A DNA stretch of 64,000 bases from Candidatus Shapirobacteria bacterium (GCA_028704885.1 JAQWEN010000001.1:248001-312000); one strand, 5' to 3'; positions 38,532-47,599 are shown, counted from the stretch's first letter. A program made the numbers and translations. The notes: generated by a model from the sequence alone, not told the origin.

Positions 38532-40493
38532 TGATTCAAATTCAATTTCTGATATTATTTTTGTACCAAACTTGCGGGCATTTATAAATTTACTAGAGTT
38601 AGATTCTTCTTCATTGGTAATTAAATAGTTGGTATTAGAAGAAACTGATGAAGATATTTGGCCTCCCAAGGAGATTATTTGATCTTCGATTTCTTTTCGT
38701 GGTCGGTTTAAGGAACCAGTTATGGCAAAACTTTTATTAGAGATATTAGAATTTAAGTGTTGAATTGTAGATTTTAATGAAACTTGGGAAAGAATAGATT
38801 CAATCCAACTTTTTCGGATATCAATCCCCTCTTTTATTTTTTTAGCCAAAGTTATTTGAATACCAGGAAGAGATTCTAATTTAGCAATTGTAAGTTCTAA
38901 TATTTTTTCTGGAGTATTGAAACCTTGAGAGATTAATTGTTGAATTCTTTTGCCACTGAAATTAGGAATACTGGCGGCAGTGAGAATTTGTTTAAGAGTG
39001 AGAGTTTTTTTGGCCTGAATTTGGTGAACAATATTTTGGCCGGATTTTTCACCAAGGCCAGCAAGGTTAGAAAAATCGGAGATATTTAGTTTATAAAAAT
39101 CACCAGGTAATTTAATTAAATTGACTTGATAAAGTTTTTCAATAGTTTTATCAGAAATGCCTTTGATTTCTAGAGCATCACAAAATAATTTTAAAGAGCC
39201 GAGAATCTGAGCTGGACAATTTTGAATGTTGGGACATTTCAAAAATTTTGATTCGATAATTAATAAAGTACCGCAAGATGGACAATTTGTTGGAGCTAAA
39301 ATATGATTTTCGGCGACTTTATTAACAACATGATCAATATGAGGAATAACATCACCACGGCGACTGACTTCAACAATGTCGTTGATGTTAATATTTTTTT
39401 CTTTGATTAAATCGTAATTGGCTAAGGAAGCAAAAGTGATAATGGCGCCGGAAATTTCGATGGGGTCGACTTTAGCAACTGGAGTAATCATGCCCAATGG
39501 TCCGACTTGCCAATCAATAGAAATGATTCTGGTTTGGGAAGAACGGGCGGGAAATTTATAAGCTACTTGACCTTTAGGACGATTATTTTTGATACCTAAT
39601 TCATTTTGAATTTTTTGATCATTAATTTTTATAACTAGACCATCGATTTCAAATGGATAGTCAAGGCGGGTTTGGTTTAAAAATTTTTGATAGATGGCTT
39701 CAATTTGATCAAAATTCTGGCAATGAAAAGTTTCAACAGGAGTAAACCCAATAGTTTTTAAAAAATTAATTTTTTCTAATTCAGTATTAAATTTTTTAAT
39801 TGAAGAAAAAATATTAACAGCAATGAGACTGCAATATTCAGAAAATTGACTGTCAAGGCGTTGAGAAATACCAGAAACAGCATTACGAGAATTACTGTAT
39901 AAACCCTCTGTCTCGTTTTGCTCGCCACCTCCCTTGACAGGGCGGCTTTTTATAATTTGATTTAATTTTTGAAAATCTTTTTCTAAAATAACTATTTCAC
40001 AGCGAATAGAGCCAGAAAAATCCTTCGGCAAGCTCAGGACAAAATTTTTCATTTTGACAACATTTTGAGTGATAATATCCCCTATTTCACCATCGCCTCG
40101 AGTAACAGCTTCAATAAGTTGTCCATTTTTATACTCAATTTCAAGAGAAATGCCGTCGCATTTTGGCTGGACTACAAAATCAGTATCGGTATTAATTTTC
40201 TTTAATTCAAAATAGTGGATTAGATCCTCAATTCGATTAACTTTATTTTGAGAACCCATGGGCATAATGTGTTTTTTCTTATCGAAACCAGTATCAAAAT
40301 TTTCATGTCCGGCCTTGGTAAAAATTCGATGATAGGGATTTTTTTGGTGCAATATTTCTTCAAGAGTGTCAAAAGTATGATCATCCATGATAGGTTTACC
40401 GGTGGTGTAATAGACTTTTTTAGCATCCATTAAAAGTTCACCTAATTTTTCGGGAGAAATATTTTTAAGATCAAGAGAATCAAGAGTGATCAT
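38514..40493 (-). CDS. ligA: NAD-dependent DNA ligase LigA
   Basis: LigA (659 aa) seals nicks with NAD+. The adenylation lysine is K111 in VQPKCDGISLE (KxDG). An OB domain follows (GQVAYKFPARSSQTRI), then a C4 zinc finger (CPSCGTL ... CPNIQNCPAQ), helix-hairpin-helix repeats and a C-terminal BRCT domain (SFAITGSLNRPRKEIEDQI). Two intergenic-type repeats appear in frame: near 39903-39946 (encoding VKGGGEQNETEGLYS) and 40021-40040 (encoding VLSLPKD). TATAAT (40500-40505) ends 6 nt before the ATG. Confidence 0.95.
   Translation of the reverse strand: MITLDSLDLKNISPEKLGELLMDAKKVYYTTGKPIMDDHTFDTLEEILHQKNPYHRIFTKAGHENFDTGFDKKKHIMPMGSQNKVNRIEDLIHYFELKKINTDTDFVVQPKCDGISLEIEYKNGQLIEAVTRGDGEIGDIITQNVVKMKNFVLSLPKDFSGSIRCEIVILEKDFQKLNQIIKSRPVKGGGEQNETEGLYSNSRNAVSGISQRLDSQFSEYCSLIAVNIFSSIKKFNTELEKINFLKTIGFTPVETFHCQNFDQIEAIYQKFLNQTRLDYPFEIDGLVIKINDQKIQNELGIKNNRPKGQVAYKFPARSSQTRIISIDWQVGPLGMITPVAKVDPIEISGAIITFASLANYDLIKEKNININDIVEVSRRGDVIPHIDHVVNKVAENHILAPTNCPSCGTLLIIESKFLKCPNIQNCPAQILGSLKLFCDALEIKGISDKTIEKLYQVNLIKLPGDFYKLNISDFSNLAGLGEKSGQNIVHQIQAKKTLTLKQILTAASIPNFSGKRIQQLISQGFNTPEKILELTIAKLESLPGIQITLAKKIKEGIDIRKSWIESILSQVSLKSTIQHLNSNISNKSFAITGSLNRPRKEIEDQIISLGGQISSSVSSNTNYLITNEEESNSSKFINARKFGTKIISEIEFESLAVER
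39903..39946. repeat. Dispersed-type GC-rich repeat inside ligA
   Basis: This unusually GC-rich stretch includes ACCCTCTGTCTCG and GCCACCTCCCTTGACAGGG, with a CCCT-TGAC-AGGG hairpin. Sequences of this kind (CCTCTGTC...GCCACCTCCC) are, from memory, a common intergenic repeat family in many bacterial genomes. It is in frame with ligA and encodes a Gly/Glu/Asn-rich loop. Confidence 0.6.
40021..40040. repeat. TCCTTCGGCAAGCTCAGGAC repeat inside ligA
   Basis: The 20-mer is an imperfect palindrome (TCCT...AGGA arms) of the widely dispersed CCTTCGxCAAGCTCAGGAC type. In ligA it is read in frame on the minus strand as VLSLPKD. It lies about 75 bp from the other insertion in the same gene. Confidence 0.65.
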
Positions 40494-40499
40494 AGCTTG

Positions 40500-40505
40500 A
40501 TTATA
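40500..40505 (-). promoter_or_regulatory. -10 box of ligA, leaderless arrangement
   Basis: A consensus TATAAT on the minus strand ends 6 nt before the ligA ATG (40493). The -35 region is not clear. Confidence 0.45.
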
Positions 40506-40524
40506 GCTTAAATTGGCTGGTTTT

Positions 40525-41163
40525 TTATTGTTTTTGTCTTAGAAATTTATTGAGATGAAAAATAAATTTCATTGGATCGTCAACAAAAGGAAAATGGCCA
40601 GAATTAGGTATAATTTTAATTTTTGAATCATTTATACTTTTTTTAATTTTTTTGCCAAAAATTACTGGAGTAACAAGGTCACGGCTGCCCCAAATAATTA
40701 AGGTTTCATTTTTTAATTTACTGGCTTCTTTAAGAAGATCACAATAAACAGCGTTTTGAAAGGTTTTTTCCATGACTGAACTATTGATATTTGGTTTAAA
40801 AAAATGGATTAAAAAATAATAAATAGTCTTTCTGATAGAATATTTGTCTTTAACAATGGCAGCATCAACCAAAATAAGTTTTATTTTTTGATTTGGAAAT
40901 TTGGATAAAAATTTGACACAAACGGAACCTCCAAAAGAATGTCCTAAAAGAATTGGATTATCAAATTTGTTTTTGATAATAAAAGTTTTCAACCAGTCAG
41001 CATATTTATCTAAATTGTAAGGATAATTTATTTTTATTTCACCAAAACCAGGCATGATTGGAGAAAATACTTGATATTCCCTTTCTAAAATTGGTTTTAT
41101 CAGATTAAAATAATCAGGATTTTGACTCCAACCGTGAAGAAGAATTAGAGTGGGTTTAAGCAT
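40525..41163 (-). CDS. Alpha/beta hydrolase
   Basis: This 212-aa alpha/beta-fold hydrolase has an LLHGW oxyanion region at the N-terminus, nucleophile elbow GHSFGGS (Ser, about 83), an acid in IIWGSRDLVTP (Asp) and the His in NSGHFPFVDDP. The cap segment (about 120-150) is short and basic. The substrate is unknown; esterases, lipases and C-C hydrolases share this pattern. I chose ATG 41163 (MLKPTLILLHGW), which overlaps the fic gene stop by 8 nt. Confidence 0.85.
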   Translation of the reverse strand: MLKPTLILLHGWSQNPDYFNLIKPILEREYQVFSPIMPGFGEIKINYPYNLDKYADWLKTFIIKNKFDNPILLGHSFGGSVCVKFLSKFPNQKIKLILVDAAIVKDKYSIRKTIYYFLIHFFKPNINSSVMEKTFQNAVYCDLLKEASKLKNETLIIWGSRDLVTPVIFGKKIKKSINDSKIKIIPNSGHFPFVDDPMKFIFHLNKFLRQKQ

Positions 41164-42289
41164 TGGCAAGGCAATAATAGGCGCCTTTGGTTGAACCGCG
41201 TTTTTCAACAGCACCAGAATCGACTAATTTTTTTAGATCACGCCAGATGGTATCGTCGGAAACCATAGGAAGAAGTTGTTGGGCATCAGGCATACGAAGA
41301 CCGCCAAACTGCTGCATATATTCAACTAATTTAATTTGTCGTTCAGTTAGATGAAGCTGTTTGCCACCGAGTTTTTGTTTTAATTTAATATCGCGAGAAA
41401 GGGATTGAACTTTGGCTTTAACACGGGCTAATTCGATGGCTAGGGCTTCGGTAAAATAACTAATCCAATTAGTCATGTCTCTTTTGAAAATATCAGAAGA
41501 AAGTTCATGAGTGGCTTGAAGGGTGTTGTAATAAGTTTCGGCATTACGATCGAAATATTCTTCAAGAGAAAAAAGACGACGAATATCGTAACCTTCGACA
41601 TATAAAGGCAACATAGCAAAGGCACGGCTAACGCGACCATTACCCTCAACAAAAGGATGAATAGCAACCAAAATATATTGAGCAATGGCAGCACGAATAG
41701 CGGGATGAACTTCACGAGAAGCAGTGTTATTTAACCAATCAATAAAATCGGCAATTAGATAAGGAACTTCAATAGCTGGAGGCGGTCGATGGGCAATCTC
41801 ACCAGTACGAGTGTTTTTTAAAACAACTTGTTGATGACGATATTTACCACAATCGATTTCGGGAATAACTTTGGCAGTGGTTAATTCGTGAATTCTTTTA
41901 ATTAAGGTTTCGCTATAAAAAAAAGGTCGATTAACACCATTGGTGGGAGGTAAAACAGTTTTTTCTTCTGGAAGAGGCATGTTGGCATCGTAAAGAGACC
42001 AGATTTCTTCGAGGTAAGAAACAACATTTCGATAATTAATTACTTCTTGAATATCGCGCTCGGTGGCAGTAATTTGTTGACCTTCAACCAATTTAGCGAC
42101 TTCTTGGAAAGTTAAATCATTTCCTTCGATTCTAGTACCAAAATGGACGGTTCGGACAATGGCTTCTTGTTGAAATTGTTTTTCGTAAGCAGGAATTAAT
42201 GGAGCTTCATCAATGATAGCTTTGGCACCTTCGATGATGCCAATGTTTTTGAGAATTTGATTATTGATTGAAAAGATGGGGTAAAACAT
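41156..42289 (-). CDS. Fic-domain protein with C-terminal winged helix
   Basis: This 377-aa protein has the Fic AMP-transferase core HPFVEGNGRVSRAF (about 211-224), matching HPFxxGNGRxxR, so it is probably active. The N-terminal FGTRIEGNDLTF resembles the autoinhibitory (S/T)xxxE(G/N) helix motif. A C-terminal winged helix (MVSDDTIWRDLKKLVDSGAVEKRG) suggests DNA binding or self-regulation. Targets of AMPylation or other NMP transfer are unknown. TATAAT lies 9 nt before the ATG. Confidence 0.9.
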   Translation of the reverse strand: MFYPIFSINNQILKNIGIIEGAKAIIDEAPLIPAYEKQFQQEAIVRTVHFGTRIEGNDLTFQEVAKLVEGQQITATERDIQEVINYRNVVSYLEEIWSLYDANMPLPEEKTVLPPTNGVNRPFFYSETLIKRIHELTTAKVIPEIDCGKYRHQQVVLKNTRTGEIAHRPPPAIEVPYLIADFIDWLNNTASREVHPAIRAAIAQYILVAIHPFVEGNGRVSRAFAMLPLYVEGYDIRRLFSLEEYFDRNAETYYNTLQATHELSSDIFKRDMTNWISYFTEALAIELARVKAKVQSLSRDIKLKQKLGGKQLHLTERQIKLVEYMQQFGGLRMPDAQQLLPMVSDDTIWRDLKKLVDSGAVEKRGSTKGAYYCLANA

Positions 42290-42585
42290 CTGACTAAGAT
42301 TATAACACTTTTTAAAAAATCAATAAGGGGAAAATGCGGAAATAATGTCTTTACTTTTCGATATTTATAGGCCTATTGATTACACACACGGCCGATAAAA
42401 AAGTCCCCTATTTTAGATTCATTGATGTTTGTCAATCAGATATAAATTTTGATTTTTTATTTTTTTTATGTTCGAAAAATGCCTATAGTTCGAAAAATTT
42501 GATATACATTGTATTATTGACGGTGCTAAAAAATGAAGACTATAATGTGACCTATAGCTTATTAAAAGTTGCTATTTTTTAAATT
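42290..42585. other. 296-bp intergenic region with promoter and short repeats
   Basis: Between the divergent fic and beta-CASP genes there are the fic -10 region, a direct repeat GTTCGAAAAAT (two copies around 42470-42498, separated by GCCTATA), two CCTATAG motifs, a TCCCCT polar motif near 42402 and a strong promoter (42517-42546). The 68-codon ORF in it looks spurious. Confidence 0.55.
42517..42546 (+). promoter_or_regulatory. Strong sigma-70-type promoter of the beta-CASP gene
   Basis: TTGACG (42517-42522), an 18-nt spacer and a perfect TATAAT (42541-42546) lie 39 nt before the ATG at 42586. This is one of few promoters here that leave a real 5' leader, of about 32 nt. Confidence 0.75.
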
Positions 42586-44070
42586 ATGGGTAGACCTGAA
42601 TCATCCAAAGGAAAAATGTCAATTATTTCTTATGGAGGAGTAGGAGGATTAGTAACTGGCTCTTCTCATTTAATAGAATCAAAAGGTTCTAAATTTTTAA
42701 TAGATTTGGGAATGTTTCAGGGTCGTAGGGAAGAAAGGTCAGAAAGAGGCGAAAGAAGAAATTTAACATCGTTGTCAGAAATAGAGAGAGGATTAAATCA
42801 GGTTGTAATAACGCACGCTCATTGTGATCATTCAGCTAGAGTGCCGAAACTTTATGCTGATGATTTTCGACCGGAAACATTGGCGACAGAAGCGACTGTG
42901 GCTTTCATGTGGCCATTATTAAACAATTCGGCGGATATTCAACAATCACAATATGCCCCTGGAGATAGAATCTATAATAGACATGATGTGGAAACAACAT
43001 TTAGACATGTTAGAGGAGTGAAGTCTTTTAAAGAAATACCAATAGGTCAGAAAAATAGTAATATGACGGTTGAATTTTTATTAAATGGCCACGTTGAAGG
43101 AAGCAGTTCAATTTTATTTAGAAATTATAATAATAATAAAAATGTTCTTTTTACAGGTGATATGGGAAAACCAGTTCAGTCTTTATGTGGTGGTTATACT
43201 GATTTTATGGATAAATATCCACAAGATCCAATAGATGTATTAATGATTGAATCAACTAATTTTGAAAAAGAGCCGGTTTTGTTTGAAGATAAAAGAAGAG
43301 AAATATTGGATACAATTCAGAGTGTTTGGGCTGGTGGAGGTAATTCAGTATTCCCAGTTTTGTCTTTTCATCGATGCCAGGAATTAATGGAAATGATTCA
43401 TAACGGTCAGAAAAATGGCAATATACCAGTTGATTGTGAAATTATTATTGATTCTCCTTTAGCTATGGAGATAACTGATGTTTATAAAAAACTTGGTCCT
43501 AAATATTTATCGCCAAGATATGGAAATGATCCAAATTTTTATAAAACAGATGAAGAAAGCATTTCCAGATTTGATTTAAAAAATTTAAGAGTTATCAATT
43601 CACATGAAGAGTCAGTTTACAACGATGCAACAATGGCCAAGTGTGGAAAGAAAGTGATTATTTTGGCTGGTGGCGGAATGGGTGACCACGGGAGGTCAGT
43701 CAATTATTTGAAAGGTGACTTTTGTAAAAATCCAAAAAATGCAGTGGTGTACACTTGTTATCAAGTTGAGGGTACCTATGGAGCAAACATGTTGTATAAC
43801 GAGAAATGTTCAAAAGAAAATAAGGAAAAATATTCAAAAGACAAAAAAACTGGGGCCCAGGTTTATAAAATAGAGGGTTTTACAAGCCATATTAGTGGAC
43901 CAGAAGAGACTTTTGATTTTTTAGGAAGATTTAATTTAGAGAATTTAAAAACAGTAATTATTGGTCATGGTAAAGAATCTGCTGGAGAAAAAATGGCTGA
44001 AGAATTTATAAGAAGAGGCTATCAGGCAAAAATAATTAGACCAGGTATTCGTCAATCAATTGAATTTTAA
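42586..44070 (+). CDS. MBL-fold beta-CASP ribonuclease-like protein
   Basis: This 494-aa metallo-beta-lactamase-fold protein of the RNA-processing (CPSF73/Ysh1, RNase J/TTHA0252-like) group has HAHCDH (77-82) and a later FTGDMGKP, followed by a beta-CASP insert (about 225-400), IIDSPLAME and IEGFTSHISGPE near the C-terminus, with a final GHGKESAG. These correspond to MBL motifs 2-4 and beta-CASP motifs A-C. It is probably an endo/exo-ribonuclease in RNA maturation or decay. The initial MGRPESSKGK is a basic, non-conserved lead. Confidence 0.88.
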   Translation: MGRPESSKGKMSIISYGGVGGLVTGSSHLIESKGSKFLIDLGMFQGRREERSERGERRNLTSLSEIERGLNQVVITHAHCDHSARVPKLYADDFRPETLATEATVAFMWPLLNNSADIQQSQYAPGDRIYNRHDVETTFRHVRGVKSFKEIPIGQKNSNMTVEFLLNGHVEGSSSILFRNYNNNKNVLFTGDMGKPVQSLCGGYTDFMDKYPQDPIDVLMIESTNFEKEPVLFEDKRREILDTIQSVWAGGGNSVFPVLSFHRCQELMEMIHNGQKNGNIPVDCEIIIDSPLAMEITDVYKKLGPKYLSPRYGNDPNFYKTDEESISRFDLKNLRVINSHEESVYNDATMAKCGKKVIILAGGGMGDHGRSVNYLKGDFCKNPKNAVVYTCYQVEGTYGANMLYNEKCSKENKEKYSKDKKTGAQVYKIEGFTSHISGPEETFDFLGRFNLENLKTVIIGHGKESAGEKMAEEFIRRGYQAKIIRPGIRQSIEF

Positions 44071-44709
44071 CTAAGCAAGAAAAATAAAATCTAGGGCATT
44101 TCGGGGGTCGACGTTGGCATTAATCATCTGAATGGCTTTAATTATTTTTTCAATTAAAATTCGATTTTTTTGATCGGGATTTTTAGTTAATTGCTGCTGA
44201 TAAAAACAAAGTTCGTTTTCCAATAAGGGCAAAATCCCCTCTTTATCTTTGCCGAGTTTTTCAGATAGGGCTAAATCTTTGGATAAATTACCAGTAATAA
44301 CAATTTGAGTTTTATTTTCAAATTTAGATTTTTCGGAAATTTTAACAACTTGGCAACGGGAAAGAATTGTCGGTAAAATGCTTTTAATTTTATTGGTGGA
44401 TAAAATTAGATAGTTATTACTTCCGGGTTCTTCGAGATTTTTTAAAAGAGCATTTTGGGATTCAGAGTTAAGATTTTGGATTTCTAGAATGACGACAATT
44501 TTGCTTTGGTGAGAAAAAGGTTTTTGAGAAAGAAAGTTATTTATTTTTCTAATTTGATCAATCCCCCAGCCTGAATCTTGATTTATTAATAAGATATCTG
44601 GATTATTTTGATTAAATTGATGATCTAAAAAAGAACATATTTGGCAGATTTTTTGATCGACCGTTTCTTTATTTTTAGCGATGATTAAGGTTGAAGGAAA
44701 AATATCCAT
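44071..44709 (-). CDS. holB: DNA polymerase III delta prime-like clamp-loader subunit
   Basis: This 212-aa protein matches the N-terminal AAA+ part of delta prime. SQNALLKNLEEPGSNNYLILSTN and SILPTILSRCQVVKI are the family SRC/sensor regions. Walker A is not present (LIIAKNKETVDQKI), as in many non-hydrolysing delta prime proteins. It is much shorter than E. coli HolB (334 aa), lacking most of the C-terminal collar domain, so the clamp loader may be reduced. It abuts the beta-CASP gene end (44070/44071) and diverges from pilB. Confidence 0.8.
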   Translation of the reverse strand: MDIFPSTLIIAKNKETVDQKICQICSFLDHQFNQNNPDILLINQDSGWGIDQIRKINNFLSQKPFSHQSKIVVILEIQNLNSESQNALLKNLEEPGSNNYLILSTNKIKSILPTILSRCQVVKISEKSKFENKTQIVITGNLSKDLALSEKLGKDKEGILPLLENELCFYQQQLTKNPDQKNRILIEKIIKAIQMINANVDPRNALDFIFLA

Positions 44710-44754
44710 AATGCTTGTTTTGCGGTTAAAAAAAATGTACTATGATTATATATT

Positions 44755-46494
44755 ATGAATGATCCTGCCTCAAAAATATACAAGAACTTAAAGGATGCCC
44801 TCTTGGAAAAAGGCTTAATTGATCAGGAAAAATACGAAGAAATTAACCTAAGACAGCTAAAAACTGGAGAAACAGAAGAAGAAGTAATAAAGGCATTAAG
44901 ACTGGTGAGTGACGTTGATTTTATTAAATCAAAAGCTTTATTTTTGAGAGTACCTTTTATAGATTTGGAGACAATTGGTTTTTCACCGGAAGCTTTGACA
45001 TTAGTGCCGGAAAGTGTGGCTCAGAAATATAAAATAGTCCCCTATGGTTTGGATACAAAAAATAAGATTTTGTCGATTACGATGGTTAACCCCCTTGATT
45101 TGGAAACGATTGAATTTTTGGAAAAAAAGACAAATTTAAAAATAGCGGTCGCAATTTCTTTGGAAAAACAAATTATTTCCTATATTAAGGAAAAATATAT
45201 TAGGGAAAAGAATATTACATCAGAAGTTACTAGGGCTTTGGATGAAAGAAAAGACGAAGAGAAAATGACGAAACTGGCTGATGAAAAAGTGGCAGTTGAG
45301 GCACCAGTGGCCAAAATAGTATCGACTATTTTGGAATATGCAGTCAAATCAAGAGCCTCTGATGTTCATATTGAACCACAAGAAGATAATGTGAGAATTA
45401 GATATAGAATTGATGGTATTTTACAGGAAAAATATTTATTACCGAGAAATGTTCATGATGCTGTAGTTTCGAGAATTAAGATTTTATCTAATTTGAAAAT
45501 TGATGAAAAAAGAATACCCCAAGATGGGCGTTTTTTCTTTTCAGCTGATGGCAACGATGTAGATTTGCGTATATCAACATTACCAACAACTTATGGTGAA
45601 AAAGTGGTTATGCGTTTACTTAAAAAAGCCCAAAAAGTGCCAACATTACAAGAACTTGGTTTAAGAGGGTTAGCTTTAAAAAATTTAATGACTTCAATTC
45701 AAAGACCTCATGGAATTATTATTGTTTGTGGTCCAACTGGATCTGGTAAAACAACAACTTTGTATTCTGTTTTAGATATTGTGGCGACATCAAAAGTTAA
45801 TGTGGTGACAGTTGAAGATCCAGTTGAATATCAAATGAAAGGGGTAAATCAAGTTCAAGTTAATGTTCAGGCTGGTTTAACTTTTGCTTCGGCTTTACGT
45901 TCTTTTTTACGTCAAGATCCCAATGTAATAATGGTAGGAGAAATTCGTGATCAAGAAACTGCTGATTTGGCTGTAAATGCGGCATTAACTGGACATTTGG
46001 TGTTTTCAACTTTACATACTAATGATGCTTCTGGTGTTCCTCCCCGACTTTTGGATATGGGAGTAGAACCATTTTTGTTAACTTCATCCTTAAATTGTGT
46101 TGTCGGACAAAGAGTTTTACGAAAAGTTTGTAAAGATTGCGTAGGTGAAAAAGAAATTCCTCAAGAGAATTTGGATGATTTAAAAAAGACATTAGGTCCT
46201 ATTTTTAATATGATTGAGGAAAAATTTGCCAAAGATGGGAAAAAGCTGACATTGCCAAAGATTGTGGGCTGTGAGAAATGTAATAATACTGGATATTTAG
46301 GAAGAGTTGCTATTTACGAAGTAATGCCAGTTACAGAAAAATTGAGTAAATTAATAGTTGAAAAAGCAGCGGCTTCGGATATTCAAAAACAGGCAATGGA
46401 GGAAGGAATGTTGACCATGAAACAGGATGGTTATGTTAAAGTTTTAGAAGGAGTGACTAGTATGGATGAAGTTATTAGAGTTGCACAATATTAA
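44755..46494 (+). CDS. pilB: Type IV pilus assembly ATPase PilB
   Basis: PilB (579 aa) powers pilus extension. It has an N-terminal MshEN/T2SSE_N domain (about 10-150), then the GspE ATPase with Walker A GPTGSGKTT (about 327-335), Asp box and Walker B region (SFLRQDPNVIMVGEIRDQETA), His box (ALTGHLVFSTLHTN) and a tetracysteine zinc loop (CKDC ... CEKCNNTGY). These all fit PilB/GspE. It opens the pilus locus; pilT follows after an AT-rich repeat. Confidence 0.96.
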   Translation: MNDPASKIYKNLKDALLEKGLIDQEKYEEINLRQLKTGETEEEVIKALRLVSDVDFIKSKALFLRVPFIDLETIGFSPEALTLVPESVAQKYKIVPYGLDTKNKILSITMVNPLDLETIEFLEKKTNLKIAVAISLEKQIISYIKEKYIREKNITSEVTRALDERKDEEKMTKLADEKVAVEAPVAKIVSTILEYAVKSRASDVHIEPQEDNVRIRYRIDGILQEKYLLPRNVHDAVVSRIKILSNLKIDEKRIPQDGRFFFSADGNDVDLRISTLPTTYGEKVVMRLLKKAQKVPTLQELGLRGLALKNLMTSIQRPHGIIIVCGPTGSGKTTTLYSVLDIVATSKVNVVTVEDPVEYQMKGVNQVQVNVQAGLTFASALRSFLRQDPNVIMVGEIRDQETADLAVNAALTGHLVFSTLHTNDASGVPPRLLDMGVEPFLLTSSLNCVVGQRVLRKVCKDCVGEKEIPQENLDDLKKTLGPIFNMIEEKFAKDGKKLTLPKIVGCEKCNNTGYLGRVAIYEVMPVTEKLSKLIVEKAAASDIQKQAMEEGMLTMKQDGYVKVLEGVTSMDEVIRVAQY

Positions 46495-46528
46495 ATTAAT
46501 AATTAAAAATTAAGAATTAATAATAAAT
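46495..46528. repeat. AT-rich junction repeat between pilB and pilT
   Basis: ATTAATAATTAAAAATTAAG-type sequence fills the entire 34-bp gap between the pilB stop and the pilT ATG. It is related to the repeats at 2666 and 18982. Confidence 0.75.
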
Positions 46529-47599
46529 ATGAATATAAAGATGGAGGAAATTTTAAAATTTGCGGTTGCTAATAAGGCTTCTGATGTTCATTTAATTTCC
46601 GATGTTTCACCAAAGATCAGAGTTAACGGCGAACTTTTAAATATTGCTGGTTTTGAAAAGGCAGATAAAAAAGAAATTACAGAAATGGTTTTATCTCTTT
46701 TAGATGAAAAACAATTGGAAATATTTAAAACAGAAAAGGAATTAGACTTTTCTTTTGATGCCGCCGGTGGAACTCGTATTAGAGCTAATGTTTATCTTCA
46801 AAAAGGTGAAGCATCCGCTGCTTTGAGACTAATATCATCAAAAATACCAACTTTTGAAGAGCTAGGAATACCAGATATTTTGAAAACTTTTGCTAAATAC
46901 AAACAAGGATTTGTGTTAGTAACCGGTCCAACCGGACATGGTAAATCAACCACAGTAGCGGCTATTTTGGAAGAAATTAATGCGACCAGAGGTGGTCATA
47001 TTGTGACGATAGAAGATCCAGTGGAATATTTAATTAAACCGGAAAAAGCGATTATATCTCAACGAGAAATGGGTGGAGATACTAATAGTTTCAGTTTATC
47101 TTTAAGATCTTGCTTAAGGCAAGATCCGAATGTAGTGTTTTTGGGAGAAATGAGAGATTTGGAATCAACATCTTCAGCACTGACTATTGCCGAAACTGGC
47201 CATTTAGTATTTTCAGTTTTGCACACAAATTCGGCTGCCCAAACAATAGATAGAATTATTGATGTTTTTCCATCTGATGCTAAAGATCAAATTAGAGTTC
47301 AGTTATCAACTGTAATTACAGCTATTGTGTCACAAAGATTAGTGCCAGCAATTGATGGCGGCAGAATTCCGGTTTTTGAAATTTTAATTGCAACGCCAGC
47401 CGTGCGAAACGTAATTAGAGAAGGAAAATCTTTTATGATTGATAATATTATCCAAACCAGTTCAGATATTGGAATGATTAGTTTTGATGCTTATATGGCT
47501 AAGCTAGTGTTGGATGGTAAAGTTTCTGAAGAAGTGGCAATGAGCTATTCGACTAATCCAGTTGAGTTACAAAGTAAATTAAGACGCCAAAAAATATGA
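46529..47599 (+). CDS. pilT: Type IV pilus retraction ATPase PilT
   Basis: PilT (356 aa) drives pilus retraction. It has a PAS-like N-terminal region (ASDVHLISDVSPKIRVNGEL), Walker A GPTGHGKST (about 133-141), Walker B-like SCLRQDPNVVFLGEMRDLES, and AETGHLVFSVLHTNSAAQTIDRIIDVFP, the PilT-specific signature. The usual SAAQTIDRII and AIREGK (here VIREGKS) strings separate it from PilB. Its presence predicts retractile, dynamic pili. It overlaps pilC by 4 nt. Confidence 0.96.
   Translation: MNIKMEEILKFAVANKASDVHLISDVSPKIRVNGELLNIAGFEKADKKEITEMVLSLLDEKQLEIFKTEKELDFSFDAAGGTRIRANVYLQKGEASAALRLISSKIPTFEELGIPDILKTFAKYKQGFVLVTGPTGHGKSTTVAAILEEINATRGGHIVTIEDPVEYLIKPEKAIISQREMGGDTNSFSLSLRSCLRQDPNVVFLGEMRDLESTSSALTIAETGHLVFSVLHTNSAAQTIDRIIDVFPSDAKDQIRVQLSTVITAIVSQRLVPAIDGGRIPVFEILIATPAVRNVIREGKSFMIDNIIQTSSDIGMISFDAYMAKLVLDGKVSEEVAMSYSTNPVELQSKLRRQKI

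Noticed and set aside
42376..42582. 68-codon ORF upstream of the beta-CASP gene
   Set aside because: It overlaps the strong promoter at 42517-42546, has no recognisable similarity and has the composition of intergenic DNA.
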